DNA of 64,000 bases from Caballeronia sordidicola (GTDB lineage: Bacteria > Pseudomonadota > Gammaproteobacteria > Burkholderiales > Burkholderiaceae), in assembly GCF_000729995.1 (NCBI RefSeq), contig NZ_JNFG01000011.1:186001-250000 (forward strand), written 5' to 3'. Shown here piece by piece: positions 27,678 through 37,276 of the stretch. Below the pieces are notes generated by a model. The model had not been told where the DNA came from and ran no database searches. It saw only the letters and a program-made list of their open reading frames with translations. Position numbers and translations under genes: made by a program. How positions within the stretch are numbered: the stretch's first letter is position 1; every line of letters begins with the position of its first letter.

Positions 27678-30600
27678 GCTGCATCTCGCGCAAGGTCATC
27701 AAGCGATATGCTCGAAACAATCACAGCCTGTACAGCATCTACCCGGATCGCAGGCTTGGCAACGCCTCCGAACAACGCGTTATCCAGTTGCGATTCGAAC
27801 TGCGCGGCCTCGCGAGCCACTTTTAACTCTGCCGTCTCCATGAACGCCAGTCGTGCCTGCCTCTGGACGTCGTGAAGTCGATGTCGTGTTTGACTCATAT
27901 TGGCAGCATTCAGAACCTTGTTCCGAAAGTCTTCATGCGCGCGCAAGACGTTTTCGGCGGTACTCCGAGAATGCGTAACATGTATGGACCAGTCCGCGAT
28001 TGCCGGAATCACCTGGTTTCGGACTACATCCCATCGCTCAGCGCTCAGGTTAAAGTCTCGGCCATGGCCCACGCGCGGCTCCTTCAGATATGGAGCATTC
28101 AAACGCTCAAGGACTGCCTGGTCAGCGACCTCGTTATACTCGGCGTCGAGCCATACCGTTATGATCATTGGCTCGAACTCCGCGTCGGCGCGCCGCCGTA
28201 ATGCAAAATAGCTACCTTCACCGTACCCCCTGTCTTTTGACAGGGCGAAGGCTTCTGCTACGTGCGCTTCGATGACAAAGTCGAACCGCATGAAGACATC
28301 TGCGACGTCGGTGCTGATCCAGTCAGGCACAAATCTCCACATGGCCGATGACCGCCCACGCTCATCAAGCTGTGAAAACTGTTCAAGGCCACGCCAGAAA
28401 GCGGATCCATATCTCAGGACGTGCGCGTTACGCGCAAGTGCGGTAGGTCGTCTGCATGAGTAGGCAAATGTACGGGGGGTTTGTTGCCTCGCACCGGGTT
28501 GTTCCGTATCGATCGCCTCGATGAAGCCCGGGTATTCAAGAAATCTCGTCAGCGGAAGCAGTGTAGCCGCTGACTTCTCATCAGCGGTGTACTGATAGCG
28601 GACTACCTGGTCCAGGTCAGATGATCCGGACTTTATCTGCTGGAACTGCAGTGTTCTGACTGCCCATTCATCCACGTCCTCGCGGATATGCTTCCAGTCG
28701 GAGTCCGCCTCCTCCAGAAGATCAAAGTCTTCCGACTCCTCCTGCTCAATGGAATCGAGCGCGTCCATTTTGTCGAGGCGATCAATCTCATGCTGCACCG
28801 CTTTGCCTTCCACCAGGTCTTTTTCCAGATCGCAAAGTGCATCAGAACCATCCAGAAACAGCCTAGCCCGAACGGCCTCCATTCGCTCATCGATGAGATA
28901 TTGCAAACTGGCTACCGAACGATCGAACACCTCAAATCCATTGTTCATACAATTGAACCACGCAGTGTCCCACTGACTTCCTTCACAATACCCGACGTAA
29001 GACAGGACAGCACTTCCCGAACCGAAGCGATCCACGCGACCTATGCGTTGCTCGATCCGGTTTGGCGACAGCGGTAGGTCGGCATGAAGGACAATTTTGT
29101 TGCCTCCCTGCAAGTTCAAGCCATCCTCCGCAGCAGGATCGCACACGAGAACAGAGCATCCAGCGTCAGTGACAAACCGTTTCCATTCGTTTCCTGTTGT
29201 CTCATCAAAATCATCCCAGTCGTCCGCGTCGGCATCCCGCGAGCGTACCCGATGCCGTACGACCTGAGCCTTCATGTGTTTGGCCAACTCAAGATAGAGT
29301 TGGTCGGCATGCGACACAGACGATGTGAACACGACTACCTTCTGAGCACGTTGGCCTGCGAGGCTCGAAACTAGCCGACAAATCTCCGAAGTTCCCACAT
29401 GCTCAACTGCCTGCCCAATGGCAGCGAGTAGTTTTCTCAGACAATCGTCTTCACCTCGGAACGAGGCCGCCGCGCCCTGCGACTCGTCGCGAGTACGCTC
29501 ATCGATCTCACACAACCTGGCAGATACAACATCGCGCAGGGCAGTCGCGTCGGAAAAGAACGCGTCAATAAAGCCAAGAAAAATAGGCTGAAACGATGCG
29601 GCGCCTTCGGCATCGCGCGAGAATTCTGTTAGCGCGCCGACCCGCCAGTCCTCCAGTCTTCTCTCGATCTCTACCCGCGCAGCCGAAGCGTATCTCAGGG
29701 TCTTAACCCCGCTTCGATTCGGCGTAAGAAAGGAAAGCGAAGCACGACGATTGCGCAGGACTCGCCTGCTCAGTCGGTATGTCTCGCTAACGTGGGCTTT
29801 GATAACGCGAAGCACATCGCCGAACTCGGGATCATCTTCGTCCGGCAGCGTGTCCACTATTGCCTGAAGCTGATCGCAAAGGCTTGACAACAGATTGTCC
29901 TGTGGGAAAAGTGCCCTTAGTTGTTTGATCGAACTCCCCAATGAAAACACATTATCGGGAACGAGAGCCGCAACAAGTTCAGCGAGTTGTACCCGGTGCT
30001 GAACCTTCGTGCGAAAAGCCGCCTCATCTTCAAGTCTGTAAAAGCTCGGATCAAGAAGATGGAGCATGGCCAGGAAAGTGCGCTCGTTGCCAAGTGCAGG
30101 CGTAGCCGAGAGTAGAAGGAGTCGCCTCACGCGCGCCGAGGCGGACGCAATTTCTCTGAACAGAGCGCTCTTGCGTGGGTCGTCCGATCCATAGCCAGTC
30201 GTTACCTGATGCGCTTCGTCGACAATCAGCATATCTGCCTTGGACAGAACGGCGGTCATTGCCTCGAAGTTATCGAATCCAATAACAAAAATGGAATCGT
30301 CAAGAAAATCGGAAAGATGAAACGTCCTGCGGAGTTCGTCCCGCCATTGCTGTACGAGGGACGGCGGCACTATTACGGCAGCAATATGACTCGTCGGGTA
30401 GTCGAGGACGTACTGCCTAAGAATAATCCCTGCCTCTATGGTTTTACCCAGCCCCACCTCGTCTGCAAGCAGGTAGCGCTGACACGGGTCCGACAGGACG
30501 CGGCGAACAACCTCGTACTGGTGCTGCAGCAATTCGATCCGGGACGACGCATAAGCGGACAAGCCCTGAAAGCCCCCTCGCAATGCAGTCGTCCGGTGCA

Positions 30601-30988
30601 TGAACCGCCGCCGTCCTGATGCATAGCTTGGCGTCTCCGTAATGAAGTCGGCCAGATATACACTGGGGTCGCGGATAGGCCGGTCCCATCTTACGAAAAC
30701 ATCGGCGACCTCCCGGACCTTCAGCAGTCCGTTCGGAAGCTTCAATTGCAGCGTATCCCCGTCCGCGTCACCCACCCGCGCAATCCGCCAGCACTTCCTC
30801 GTTTGGTCAAAAAAATACACCCGCGTTTGCCTGTGCAAACGCGCACGGGAGAGCGTTGCGTAGGGAACTGTCCTCACGATCCTTTCCGCCGACGGATCGT
30901 CGAAATACTCGATCACGCAATCAACGTTGCCCTGCTGCAGCAACTTTGCAATCCCGTCCCCCGGGAACAGCGCGCACCTAACGAACAT
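27674..30988 (-). CDS. dpdE: DpdE, SNF2/RapA-like helicase
   Basis: The 1104-residue Swi2/Snf2 translocase has Walker A DEVGLGKT at 176-183 followed by IEAGIILRQY, a DEAH in MLIVDEAHQV, LLLSATPALGN, and a C-terminal helicase domain with VVFTSSV ... LNLQGGNKIVLHADLP ... RIEQRIGRVDRFG at about 580-680. The RapA-type arrangement is similar to DrmD and other defence helicases. It is first in the minus-strand operon, so its upstream region must hold the restriction-arm promoter. A possible weak Shine-Dalgarno (AAGAAG) precedes the ATG. Confidence 0.85.
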   Translation of the reverse strand: MFVRCALFPGDGIAKLLQQGNVDCVIEYFDDPSAERIVRTVPYATLSRARLHRQTRVYFFDQTRKCWRIARVGDADGDTLQLKLPNGLLKVREVADVFVRWDRPIRDPSVYLADFITETPSYASGRRRFMHRTTALRGGFQGLSAYASSRIELLQHQYEVVRRVLSDPCQRYLLADEVGLGKTIEAGIILRQYVLDYPTSHIAAVIVPPSLVQQWRDELRRTFHLSDFLDDSIFVIGFDNFEAMTAVLSKADMLIVDEAHQVTTGYGSDDPRKSALFREIASASARVRRLLLLSATPALGNERTFLAMLHLLDPSFYRLEDEAAFRTKVQHRVQLAELVAALVPDNVFSLGSSIKQLRALFPQDNLLSSLCDQLQAIVDTLPDEDDPEFGDVLRVIKAHVSETYRLSRRVLRNRRASLSFLTPNRSGVKTLRYASAARVEIERRLEDWRVGALTEFSRDAEGAASFQPIFLGFIDAFFSDATALRDVVSARLCEIDERTRDESQGAAASFRGEDDCLRKLLAAIGQAVEHVGTSEICRLVSSLAGQRAQKVVVFTSSVSHADQLYLELAKHMKAQVVRHRVRSRDADADDWDDFDETTGNEWKRFVTDAGCSVLVCDPAAEDGLNLQGGNKIVLHADLPLSPNRIEQRIGRVDRFGSGSAVLSYVGYCEGSQWDTAWFNCMNNGFEVFDRSVASLQYLIDERMEAVRARLFLDGSDALCDLEKDLVEGKAVQHEIDRLDKMDALDSIEQEESEDFDLLEEADSDWKHIREDVDEWAVRTLQFQQIKSGSSDLDQVVRYQYTADEKSAATLLPLTRFLEYPGFIEAIDTEQPGARQQTPRTFAYSCRRPTALARNAHVLRYGSAFWRGLEQFSQLDERGRSSAMWRFVPDWISTDVADVFMRFDFVIEAHVAEAFALSKDRGYGEGSYFALRRRADAEFEPMIITVWLDAEYNEVADQAVLERLNAPYLKEPRVGHGRDFNLSAERWDVVRNQVIPAIADWSIHVTHSRSTAENVLRAHEDFRNKVLNAANMSQTRHRLHDVQRQARLAFMETAELKVAREAAQFESQLDNALFGGVAKPAIRVDAVQAVIVSSISLDDLARDAA

Positions 30989-31752
30989 ATTGGTCTTCTT
31001 GTGGCAAGAAATTTACCGCGTGGTTCCTGCGGCGACACACGATCCGCAACTCTCGATTGAACGCACGACGTTACAGCAGTTTCTAGTTCCATATCGGCTT
31101 TAGGGCTGCTCAATACCCGCAGCCACCGATATGCATTCAAATTGTAATGAACAAACGCATTCGCGGTTAGTTATTTGTAAACATATGCCAAAATCTTAAC
31201 AACCTGATTGACTTGTCGACCGTTCCCGAATGCGCATTTCATGGCCGCAGTCAACCGCACCACAGAAGTTATCTGTGACGGGCAACCGCGTCATCTCAGT
31301 CGCAATGCGATAGCCGCTCTTCTAATGAGTCACTTTGCTGCTCAAAACCATCGGCCTCTCTCAGCCACCGATGGCTAACTTCCCCGCGAGGTTTCGGTCC
31401 TACGGTATTCCTGTTGTCGGCACTATGGGCGAAAAACTTGAAAGGAAGTTTCAACTAATGACTTTTTGATTTATCGCCGAAGTCAAAAAAATTATATATC
31501 TCTATGGCCCACCGATGAGCGCCTCCCTCCGCTACGCTGCGGGCCGGGTTTTCGCGCTTTGCGCCGAGCCGCGCGCCGCGTCTCGACCCTGACGGGCATC
31601 AACCCCTGACGCGAAACCTCCGGAAAACCCGTCCAGGTGGAGCCCGCGCACGGCCTCCACGATCGCGCTCGCCGCGCGGCGGCTCATCCCGGTGAAGCCC
31701 GCAGCTTCGCATCCACCAGCCTCCAGCGTTCCCGCCCGACATCCGCGACCCT
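30989..31752. other. Intergenic region upstream of the dpd restriction operon
   Basis: About 760 bp without a supported gene. The first 250 bp upstream of dpdE is AT-richer and should carry the promoter for the minus-strand operon. From about 31500 the composition turns abruptly GC-rich, which may mark the junction between the dpd island and the plasmid-like segment. The octamer CCACCGAT occurs three times (near 31118, 31364 and 31509), of unknown meaning. Confidence 0.45.
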
Positions 31753-31844
31753 AGCCGATAGCGGGTGGCCATCAAGGGGCGAGGGACCGTGTTGCCCGCA
31801 CCCCTCCCTCGCCTTTTTTCCTTGACGTCCACCCGCTATCGGCT
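31753..31844. repeat. Nested long inverted repeat with T-tract
   Basis: A 16-bp outer perfect repeat pairs 31753-31768 with 31829-31844 (AGCCGATAGCGGGTGG and its complement). Inside, TCAAGG (31772-31777) pairs with CCTTGA (31820-31825), and GGCGAGGGA (31778-31786) pairs with TCCCTCGCC (31805-31813). Six T follow the innermost stem at 31814-31819. The inner part has the form of an intrinsic terminator; the whole could be a cruciform or structured leader RNA. It lies 150 bp before the DUF932 gene. Confidence 0.8.
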
Positions 31845-31994
31845 CTTTCAGTCGCACGGGCGCGAACTCAGGAGACTGGCGGCAACAACGCCAACCCCGG
31901 GTTCCACCGGGACGAGCCCAACCCCTACGGGCGGGCGGAATCTTGGAGCCCGGTCAGCGCAACACCGATCAACCCTTTGTTTTGGAGTTATGCC

Positions 31995-32828
31995 ATGCAA
32001 CTCGCTTCCTCTTTCCGTTACGGTTCCCCGATGCTCCGCTCCGATTCGCCGCTGTCGGATGACCAGATCCGTCGCGTCGCCCCCTCCATCTTTGCCGATG
32101 GCAAGCATCAAAGCCGCTCGAACCGCTACACCTACATCCCCACCATCGACGTGCTGCGCGGCCTGCGCAACGAAGGCTTCCAGCCCTTCATGGTCTGCCA
32201 GACCCGCGTGCGCGATCAGGACAAGCGCGAATTCACCAAACACCTTATCCGCATGCGCCCGGCGAATGAGATTACCGGCGAGGACGTCAACGAAATCATC
32301 CTGCTCAATTCGCACGATGGAACCAGTAGTTTTCACATGCTCGGTGGCGTCTTCCGCTTTGTTTGCCAGAACGGCATGGTTGCGGGCGAAACCGTGGGCG
32401 AGGTGCGTGTGCCCCACAAAGGCAATATCGTGCAGAACGTCATCAACGGCGCGTTCGACGTGCTCGACGGTTTCGACCTGATCCGCGAGCAGAAGAACGG
32501 CATGCAGGCCGTGACGCTCACCCGCGACGAACAGCACGCCCTCGCCCGCTCCGCGCTCGCGCTGCGCTATGACCCGACCGACACGGAAGCGCCCGCCCCG
32601 ATCACCGAAAGCCAGTTGCTCGCCCCGCGCCGCTTCGAGGACCGCCGCGACGATCTCTGGACCGTTTTTAATCGCATACAGGAATCGCTCACGAAAGGCG
32701 GCCTGCACGGGCGCTCGCGCAGCGGACGCTCCATGTCCACCCGTCCCATCACCGGCATCGACCAGAACGTGAAGCTCAACCGCGCGCTGTGGATGCTCGC
32801 TGACGCAATGCGCCAGATGAAGGCGTAA
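31995..32828 (+). CDS. DUF932-family plasmid/phage-associated protein
   Basis: The 277-residue protein matches the DUF932 family found on plasmids, phages and integrative elements. Recognisable segments are SRSNRYTYIPTIDVLRGL, FQPFMVCQTRVRD, EIILLNSHDGTSSFHMLGG and FRFVCQNGMV. The start at ATG 31995 is chosen because GGAG lies at 31984-31987; a longer frame from TTG 31977 would include this site. Function is unknown. It precedes parB by 135 bp in the same direction. Confidence 0.8.
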   Translation: MQLASSFRYGSPMLRSDSPLSDDQIRRVAPSIFADGKHQSRSNRYTYIPTIDVLRGLRNEGFQPFMVCQTRVRDQDKREFTKHLIRMRPANEITGEDVNEIILLNSHDGTSSFHMLGGVFRFVCQNGMVAGETVGEVRVPHKGNIVQNVINGAFDVLDGFDLIREQKNGMQAVTLTRDEQHALARSALALRYDPTDTEAPAPITESQLLAPRRFEDRRDDLWTVFNRIQESLTKGGLHGRSRSGRSMSTRPITGIDQNVKLNRALWMLADAMRQMKA

Positions 32829-32963
32829 GCACAGCACGAGCGGCAGCGCATCGCCGCCCGAAATCCGGTTCATACCATCAAGACTCCTATCCGGGTCAAG
32901 CTCTGATGGTATCCCGCAGCACCCTGACCCGGCACTTTCCCTTTCCGTTTTATGGAGTCAATC

Positions 32964-35216
32964 ATGCAAGCACATGAAGTCGAAACCACTGTTATTACGA
33001 CGGACCCTACCGAAACCGCGCCGGTACTCGAAACCACTGTTGGCAACGAGCAGCCGGTCATGACCGTGCCGTATTCCAGCCTGCATCCCTCGCCGCTCAA
33101 TGCCCGTACGAAACCGCTCACGGGTATTCCAGCCCTTGCCGTCAGTATCCGCGCAAAGGGTCTGCTGCAGAACCTCGTCATCCACGAGATGAAGGGCTCG
33201 CGCGGCAGGCAGCGCAAATACGGAGTCTGCGCTGGGCAGCGCCGCGAAGCGGCACTCGACCTGCTGTTCGAACAGAAAGACATCACCGCCGACTATCCGG
33301 TCCCCGTGCGCATCGTCAGCGAAGGTGAAGCCCTCGCCATTTCGCTGATCGAAAACAGCGAACGCGAGGGGCTCGACCCGTTCGACGTACTGCGCGCCTA
33401 CCGGATGCTGGCCGAGGAAGGTCGCAGCGTCGACTACATCGCCGCTCTGTTCTCGGCCGCGCCGATCACGATCAAACGGCGCATAAAGCTCGCCAGCGCC
33501 TCCCCGACACTGCTCGCCCTGCTGCGCGAGGACGCGATCACGCTTGACCAGCTTTCGGCGCTCGCCCTCACAGATGACCACGAGACGCAGGAACGTATCT
33601 GGTTCGATGCGAATGAGTGGCAGCGCCAGCCCAACTATCTGCGGCAGGCCATCACGCGCACCGAGATCGACGCGAGCCGCAGCCGTCTCGTGCGCTTCGT
33701 CGGCCTCGACACCTACGAGGCAGCAGGCGGCTTTGTCCGCCGTGACCTTTTCAGCGACGAGGAAAACGCCGGGTACATTGCCGACGCCGAACTGCTGCAA
33801 CGTCTCGCCGCCGCGAAACTCGACACCGCCGCCGAAGAAGTCCGCGCCGAAGGCTGGGGATGGACCGAACAGCGTATCGAGAGGGATGTGTTCGAACTGA
33901 ATCGCTACGGCAGGTTGCAACCGGTGCAACGCCCCCTCACCGACGACGAACAGCGGGCAATGGACGCGCTCACCGCGCAGCAGGACGAACTGGCCGAAAA
34001 GTTCGAAGCACTGTCGGAGGACGACGAGAACCCCTACGAGGAAAGCGAACGCCTCGAAGCCGAAATCGACAGGGTCAACGCTGCCCTCATCGCACTCGAA
34101 AGCAGCACGTTGACGTGGGACACGCAGCAGATGGCCGAAGCGGGCGCATTCGTGATGGTCAGCCCGCAGGGTGAACTGGTCATCGAACGGGGTCTGGTAC
34201 GCCGCGAGGACAGCGCGGCACTGGATGCCGTGGGCGCGACCGTGACCGGCACATCCGAAGTCGAGCGCACATCAGGAGACGCAGAGCAAACCGTGGCGAA
34301 GGAGAAGCCGATCCACAGCACAAAGCTCTGCCAGCGCCTCACCGCGCACCGCGCCGCCGCTGTTCACGCGGAACTGGTCGCGCAGCCGACCGTCGCCCTC
34401 GCCGCCATCCTCCAACGCCTGATTCCGGAAGTCTTTCCGGAGGGGTATGGCATGCGGTTCGCACCGCATGCGCTGAAACTGTCCTGCACGAACAACCGCG
34501 ACAGTCTGCTCGGCGCAGCGGACGATCTGCACGCGAGCACTGCGTGGAGTCTCATCGAGGCGCAGCGCGAGCGGTGGGGACGCGAACTCCCTGCGCAGCG
34601 GGCGGACCTGCTGCCGTGGCTGATCGAACAGGACCCCGGCACGACCCTGCTCGACCTGCTCGCCTTCTGCACCGGCGCGCTGCTTGACGGTATCGCGGGC
34701 GACGAAAAGCCTCACGCCATCAATGCGCTCGCGAGCGCACTGAACCTTGACATGACGCGGTACTGGACGCCCACGCGCGTCTCGTATTTCGATCACGTCA
34801 GCAAGGCGCGCATCGCGGAGGTCGTCGCCAGCGCCGTGTCACCGAAGATTGCCGCCGACCTGGGCAAGATGAAGAAGGTCGACGCGGCAGCCGCCGCTGA
34901 ACTGCGGCTCTCGAAAGTCGCATGGGTCCCGGAAATCCTCACCGATCGCGAAATCCCTGCCGCACCCTCACGGCATCTCCACGACGATGAAGACGAAGAC
35001 GACGAAGACAATACAGATGCCGGGAACGGCGCGGGCGAGACGCAGGGTGGCGAGGATGGCGACGCCGAACCGGATGAATGCAACGGCGGCGAGAACGTCA
35101 ACAACACGCCTCACGATGCAGACGCGTCCCACGACACTCGCGGCGGACAGTCGCCGTGGCCTTTCCCGACTGCTGCCAGCGCGGGCACCGCGCAAGCTGA
35201 CCGGCACATCGCGTAA
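32964..35216 (+). CDS. parB: Large ParB/RepB/Spo0J-family protein
   Basis: The 750-residue ParB-like protein is larger than typical chromosomal ParB (about 300). The N-terminal ParB domain shows LHPSPLNAR, IRAKGLLQNLVIHE, CAGQRREAAL and ENSEREGLDPFDVLRAY. An HTH follows (VDYIAALFSAAPITIKRRIKL). The C-terminal 500 residues are an extra helical region ending in a strongly acidic tail (about residues 675-710). ATG 32964 is preferred over ATG 32952 because GGAG at 32954-32957 is spaced 6 nt from it. Such long ParB proteins occur on conjugative plasmids and integrative elements. No parA lies adjacent; the only ParA-type ATPase is the TraL-like gene on the other strand. Confidence 0.82.
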   Translation: MQAHEVETTVITTDPTETAPVLETTVGNEQPVMTVPYSSLHPSPLNARTKPLTGIPALAVSIRAKGLLQNLVIHEMKGSRGRQRKYGVCAGQRREAALDLLFEQKDITADYPVPVRIVSEGEALAISLIENSEREGLDPFDVLRAYRMLAEEGRSVDYIAALFSAAPITIKRRIKLASASPTLLALLREDAITLDQLSALALTDDHETQERIWFDANEWQRQPNYLRQAITRTEIDASRSRLVRFVGLDTYEAAGGFVRRDLFSDEENAGYIADAELLQRLAAAKLDTAAEEVRAEGWGWTEQRIERDVFELNRYGRLQPVQRPLTDDEQRAMDALTAQQDELAEKFEALSEDDENPYEESERLEAEIDRVNAALIALESSTLTWDTQQMAEAGAFVMVSPQGELVIERGLVRREDSAALDAVGATVTGTSEVERTSGDAEQTVAKEKPIHSTKLCQRLTAHRAAAVHAELVAQPTVALAAILQRLIPEVFPEGYGMRFAPHALKLSCTNNRDSLLGAADDLHASTAWSLIEAQRERWGRELPAQRADLLPWLIEQDPGTTLLDLLAFCTGALLDGIAGDEKPHAINALASALNLDMTRYWTPTRVSYFDHVSKARIAEVVASAVSPKIAADLGKMKKVDAAAAAELRLSKVAWVPEILTDREIPAAPSRHLHDDEDEDDEDNTDAGNGAGETQGGEDGDAEPDECNGGENVNNTPHDADASHDTRGGQSPWPFPTAASAGTAQADRHIA

Positions 35217-35224
35217 GCCCGACC

Positions 35225-35281
35225 CATTGCCCTGGTAACAGGGCAATGCAGACGGCAGCCTCTTCACGGCCTGCCGTCTGC
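35225..35281. terminator. Two stacked hairpins between convergent genes
   Basis: A 10-bp stem (35225-35234 with 35239-35248, 4-nt loop) is followed at once by an 11-bp stem (35248-35258 with 35271-35281, GCAGACGGCAG and its complement). They lie between the parB stop and the end of the convergent TraM-like gene, whose last codons fall in the second stem. No T-run is present; a bidirectional transcription block is likely. Confidence 0.55.
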
Positions 35282-35998
35282 CTGCCGCATCTGCACCGTG
35301 CGACAGTCCGCACCCGCCAGATGACACTCCGTCCACCAGTCGACCAGCCCGCCGGAACCCAGCAGCAGGCAGAGGACGGCACCGCCCGCCAGCAACATGC
35401 GACGTATCGAGCGTGCAAAACGCCTTTCCATATGTGTAGCCATCACCTCCACGCGCGCCGTCGCTGCCTCAACCGCCTGCCCGAACGCGGTCATCGCGAT
35501 GTCCAGTCGCTCGCGTTGCTCACGGGCCGAAACCGCTGCGGCACCGATCACCCGGTTACCCGCCGTGCGCGCGACCTGATTTGACATGCGCTCGGTCAAG
35601 GCCATCATTGCAGTCTCATTGAGTTGTGCGAGTGCTGCCCGGTACCGCGCCTCATGCTCCTGTATCAGGTTTTCCGCCAGTTGAATCGTCGCCTTGCATC
35701 GCTCCAGCGCATCCCGATGCTGCTGCATTAGTGCATCGGTCGCACCACCGACTTCTCGGCGTGCGGCTTCGAGACTACCCTCGCTAGCCCACCGGATACG
35801 CTCCGGCATCGCTTCGTACAAGCGCGCGTAGTATTCGAGCGCAGCGATAATCGACCATAACGCGTCATTGTCACGCAGGTTCAGTGCGCTCGATACCTGG
35901 TGCATGCGGGCAAGACTGGCCCCGTCAGGAACATCCCCCGATACCTCGCGAAACAGCCGTACGAGCGAATCGACGGACCTCGACCGCCTATTGCTCAT
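35264..35998 (-). CDS. TraM-like membrane-anchored coiled-coil protein
   Basis: The 244-residue protein has a long helical region (about residues 80-200, rich in Ala/Glu/Arg, with ALERCKATIQLAENLIQEHE). One membrane-spanning segment near the C-terminus (MLLAGGAVLCLLLGSGGLV) is followed by a short tail with two Cys. It overlaps the TraL-like gene by 11 bases. In IncP plasmids traK, traL and traM form one operon beside oriT, and this gene has the TraM place. Similarity to TraM itself is inferred from context and topology only. Confidence 0.5.
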   Translation of the reverse strand: MSNRRSRSVDSLVRLFREVSGDVPDGASLARMHQVSSALNLRDNDALWSIIAALEYYARLYEAMPERIRWASEGSLEAARREVGGATDALMQQHRDALERCKATIQLAENLIQEHEARYRAALAQLNETAMMALTERMSNQVARTAGNRVIGAAAVSAREQRERLDIAMTAFGQAVEAATARVEVMATHMERRFARSIRRMLLAGGAVLCLLLGSGGLVDWWTECHLAGADCRTVQMRQADGRP

Positions 35999-36695
35999 GG
36001 CCGATCCCCTCGATGCTGATCACTTTCGAGAACATGTCATCGCACAGTTCCCGCCAGCGAAGCAACTCCGCACGCTGTCCAATCTGCATGACTTCAGCCG
36101 CCTTGCGGATCGAGATGCGTTGACTGCGCAATTCGTCCGCGACCCGATCCGCCAGATCGGGGAAGTCGAGCGACTGCCCTTTCGTCTCGATAGTTTTGCG
36201 AAGCTGCGATTCCTGATAGAGCGTGAACTTCTCCGGATCACCGAAGTAGCCATTGCGAACGACATGTGTCAAGGTATCCGGAAACGTCTGCCCGAAGATA
36301 TGCAGTAACTCAAGGCTGTCGCGCTGGCGGTTGATCACCCATAGCACGACGAGTTGCCGCTGCAGTTCAGCCAGCGTCCGGGCCAGCGTCCCGCCGTACC
36401 GTGTAACACCGGCCTGATTGCGTGCGGCAGTGTTGACGATCACAGCCGCACCCCGGTGGCTATCGCAGAAGTTGACGAATCCGATCCAGCCGTCTGCATC
36501 ATCAAGGTCATAGGCAGCGCACTTGATTTCGTCCCTGAGCGCTTTCATGACATCGGGATTCGACGTATCGGTTTCCAGCAGTACAGCATGGATACCCTTT
36601 CGCTGTAGATAGTCCGCCAAGGCAAGCGTCACCATGCTTTTTCCCACACCGCCCTTGCTGCCGCCGACCAGATAGATGGGATGAGTCGCGTCCAT
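35988..36695 (-). CDS. traL: TraL-like ParA-family ATPase
   Basis: The 235-residue MinD/ParA-type ATPase has a deviant Walker A GGSKGGVGKS (Lys14 and Lys19) at the N-terminus. LLETDTSNPDV, AVIVNTAARN and VVLWVINRQRDS follow. Length and position agree with TraL of IncP-type transfer regions (about 240 residues). ATG 36695 is chosen because GTAGGAG lies 7 nt upstream; a longer frame to 36812 adds residues that overlap the preceding gene. No DNA-binding partner ParB is next to it. Confidence 0.7.
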   Translation of the reverse strand: MDATHPIYLVGGSKGGVGKSMVTLALADYLQRKGIHAVLLETDTSNPDVMKALRDEIKCAAYDLDDADGWIGFVNFCDSHRGAAVIVNTAARNQAGVTRYGGTLARTLAELQRQLVVLWVINRQRDSLELLHIFGQTFPDTLTHVVRNGYFGDPEKFTLYQESQLRKTIETKGQSLDFPDLADRVADELRSQRISIRKAAEVMQIGQRAELLRWRELCDDMFSKVISIEGIGHEQ

Positions 36696-36705
36696 ACTCG
36701 AACTC

Positions 36706-37242
36706 CTACAGGTTTTCGATATCAGGCCGGATCTCAAACGAGAACGCGTCCTGAATCTCCATTGATCCCGGCTGGTTGACGCCCCTTCCCCTTTGTTGTC
36801 GTGCATCCTCATGTGTCTTACCTACGCGCGTGCCCTTTCGCTTTACAGCCTGCGTCGGACGGGACGACTGGTCGGCCTCGCGCGTTACCCGCGGATTGGC
36901 AGTTCCGGAGGCTGCGTCAGAAGGTTCCCGGCGGTACAGCGCATATTTGACTGCGCCAATGCTCACATCAAGCCCCTTACGCCCGGCCTCCTGAACAATT
37001 TCCTCGAGCGTATAGCCTTTCGCCTGGGTGGCAGTGATATGCACCCGAATCTCTTTCATCGCGTCGCTGACCGTGACGCGTTGTTCATTCCTGGGCTTCT
37101 CCGGTAATGCCTCAAGGGCATGGACAAACTCATCCCACTGCGCCCGTGTGTAGCCTTTTGCACCCCGCACGATTCGCTCCCATGCATCGCTTTCGGGACC
37201 ATCATGCGAATCGCGAAGCGGCTCGTCAATACCCCTTCCCAC
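36706..37242 (-). CDS. TraK-like oriT-associated protein (start uncertain)
   Basis: The open frame reaches 37527, but the upstream part looks non-coding (Arg/Cys/Ser-rich). A GTG at 37242 gives 178 residues beginning VGRGIDEPLRDS. The core MKEIRVHITATQAKGYTLEEIVQEAGRKGLDVSIGAVKYALYRR is a helix-turn-helix-like segment reminiscent of TraK/MobK proteins. A basic, low-complexity tail follows. It is first of the three-gene minus-strand set. A candidate nic-like sequence lies about 35 bp upstream. Both the start and the name are tentative. Confidence 0.5.
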   Translation of the reverse strand: MGRGIDEPLRDSHDGPESDAWERIVRGAKGYTRAQWDEFVHALEALPEKPRNEQRVTVSDAMKEIRVHITATQAKGYTLEEIVQEAGRKGLDVSIGAVKYALYRREPSDAASGTANPRVTREADQSSRPTQAVKRKGTRVGKTHEDARQQRGRGVNQPGSMEIQDAFSFEIRPDIENL

Positions 37243-37276
37243 TCTAGAACCGCACGACCGGAATCGATTGGAATAC

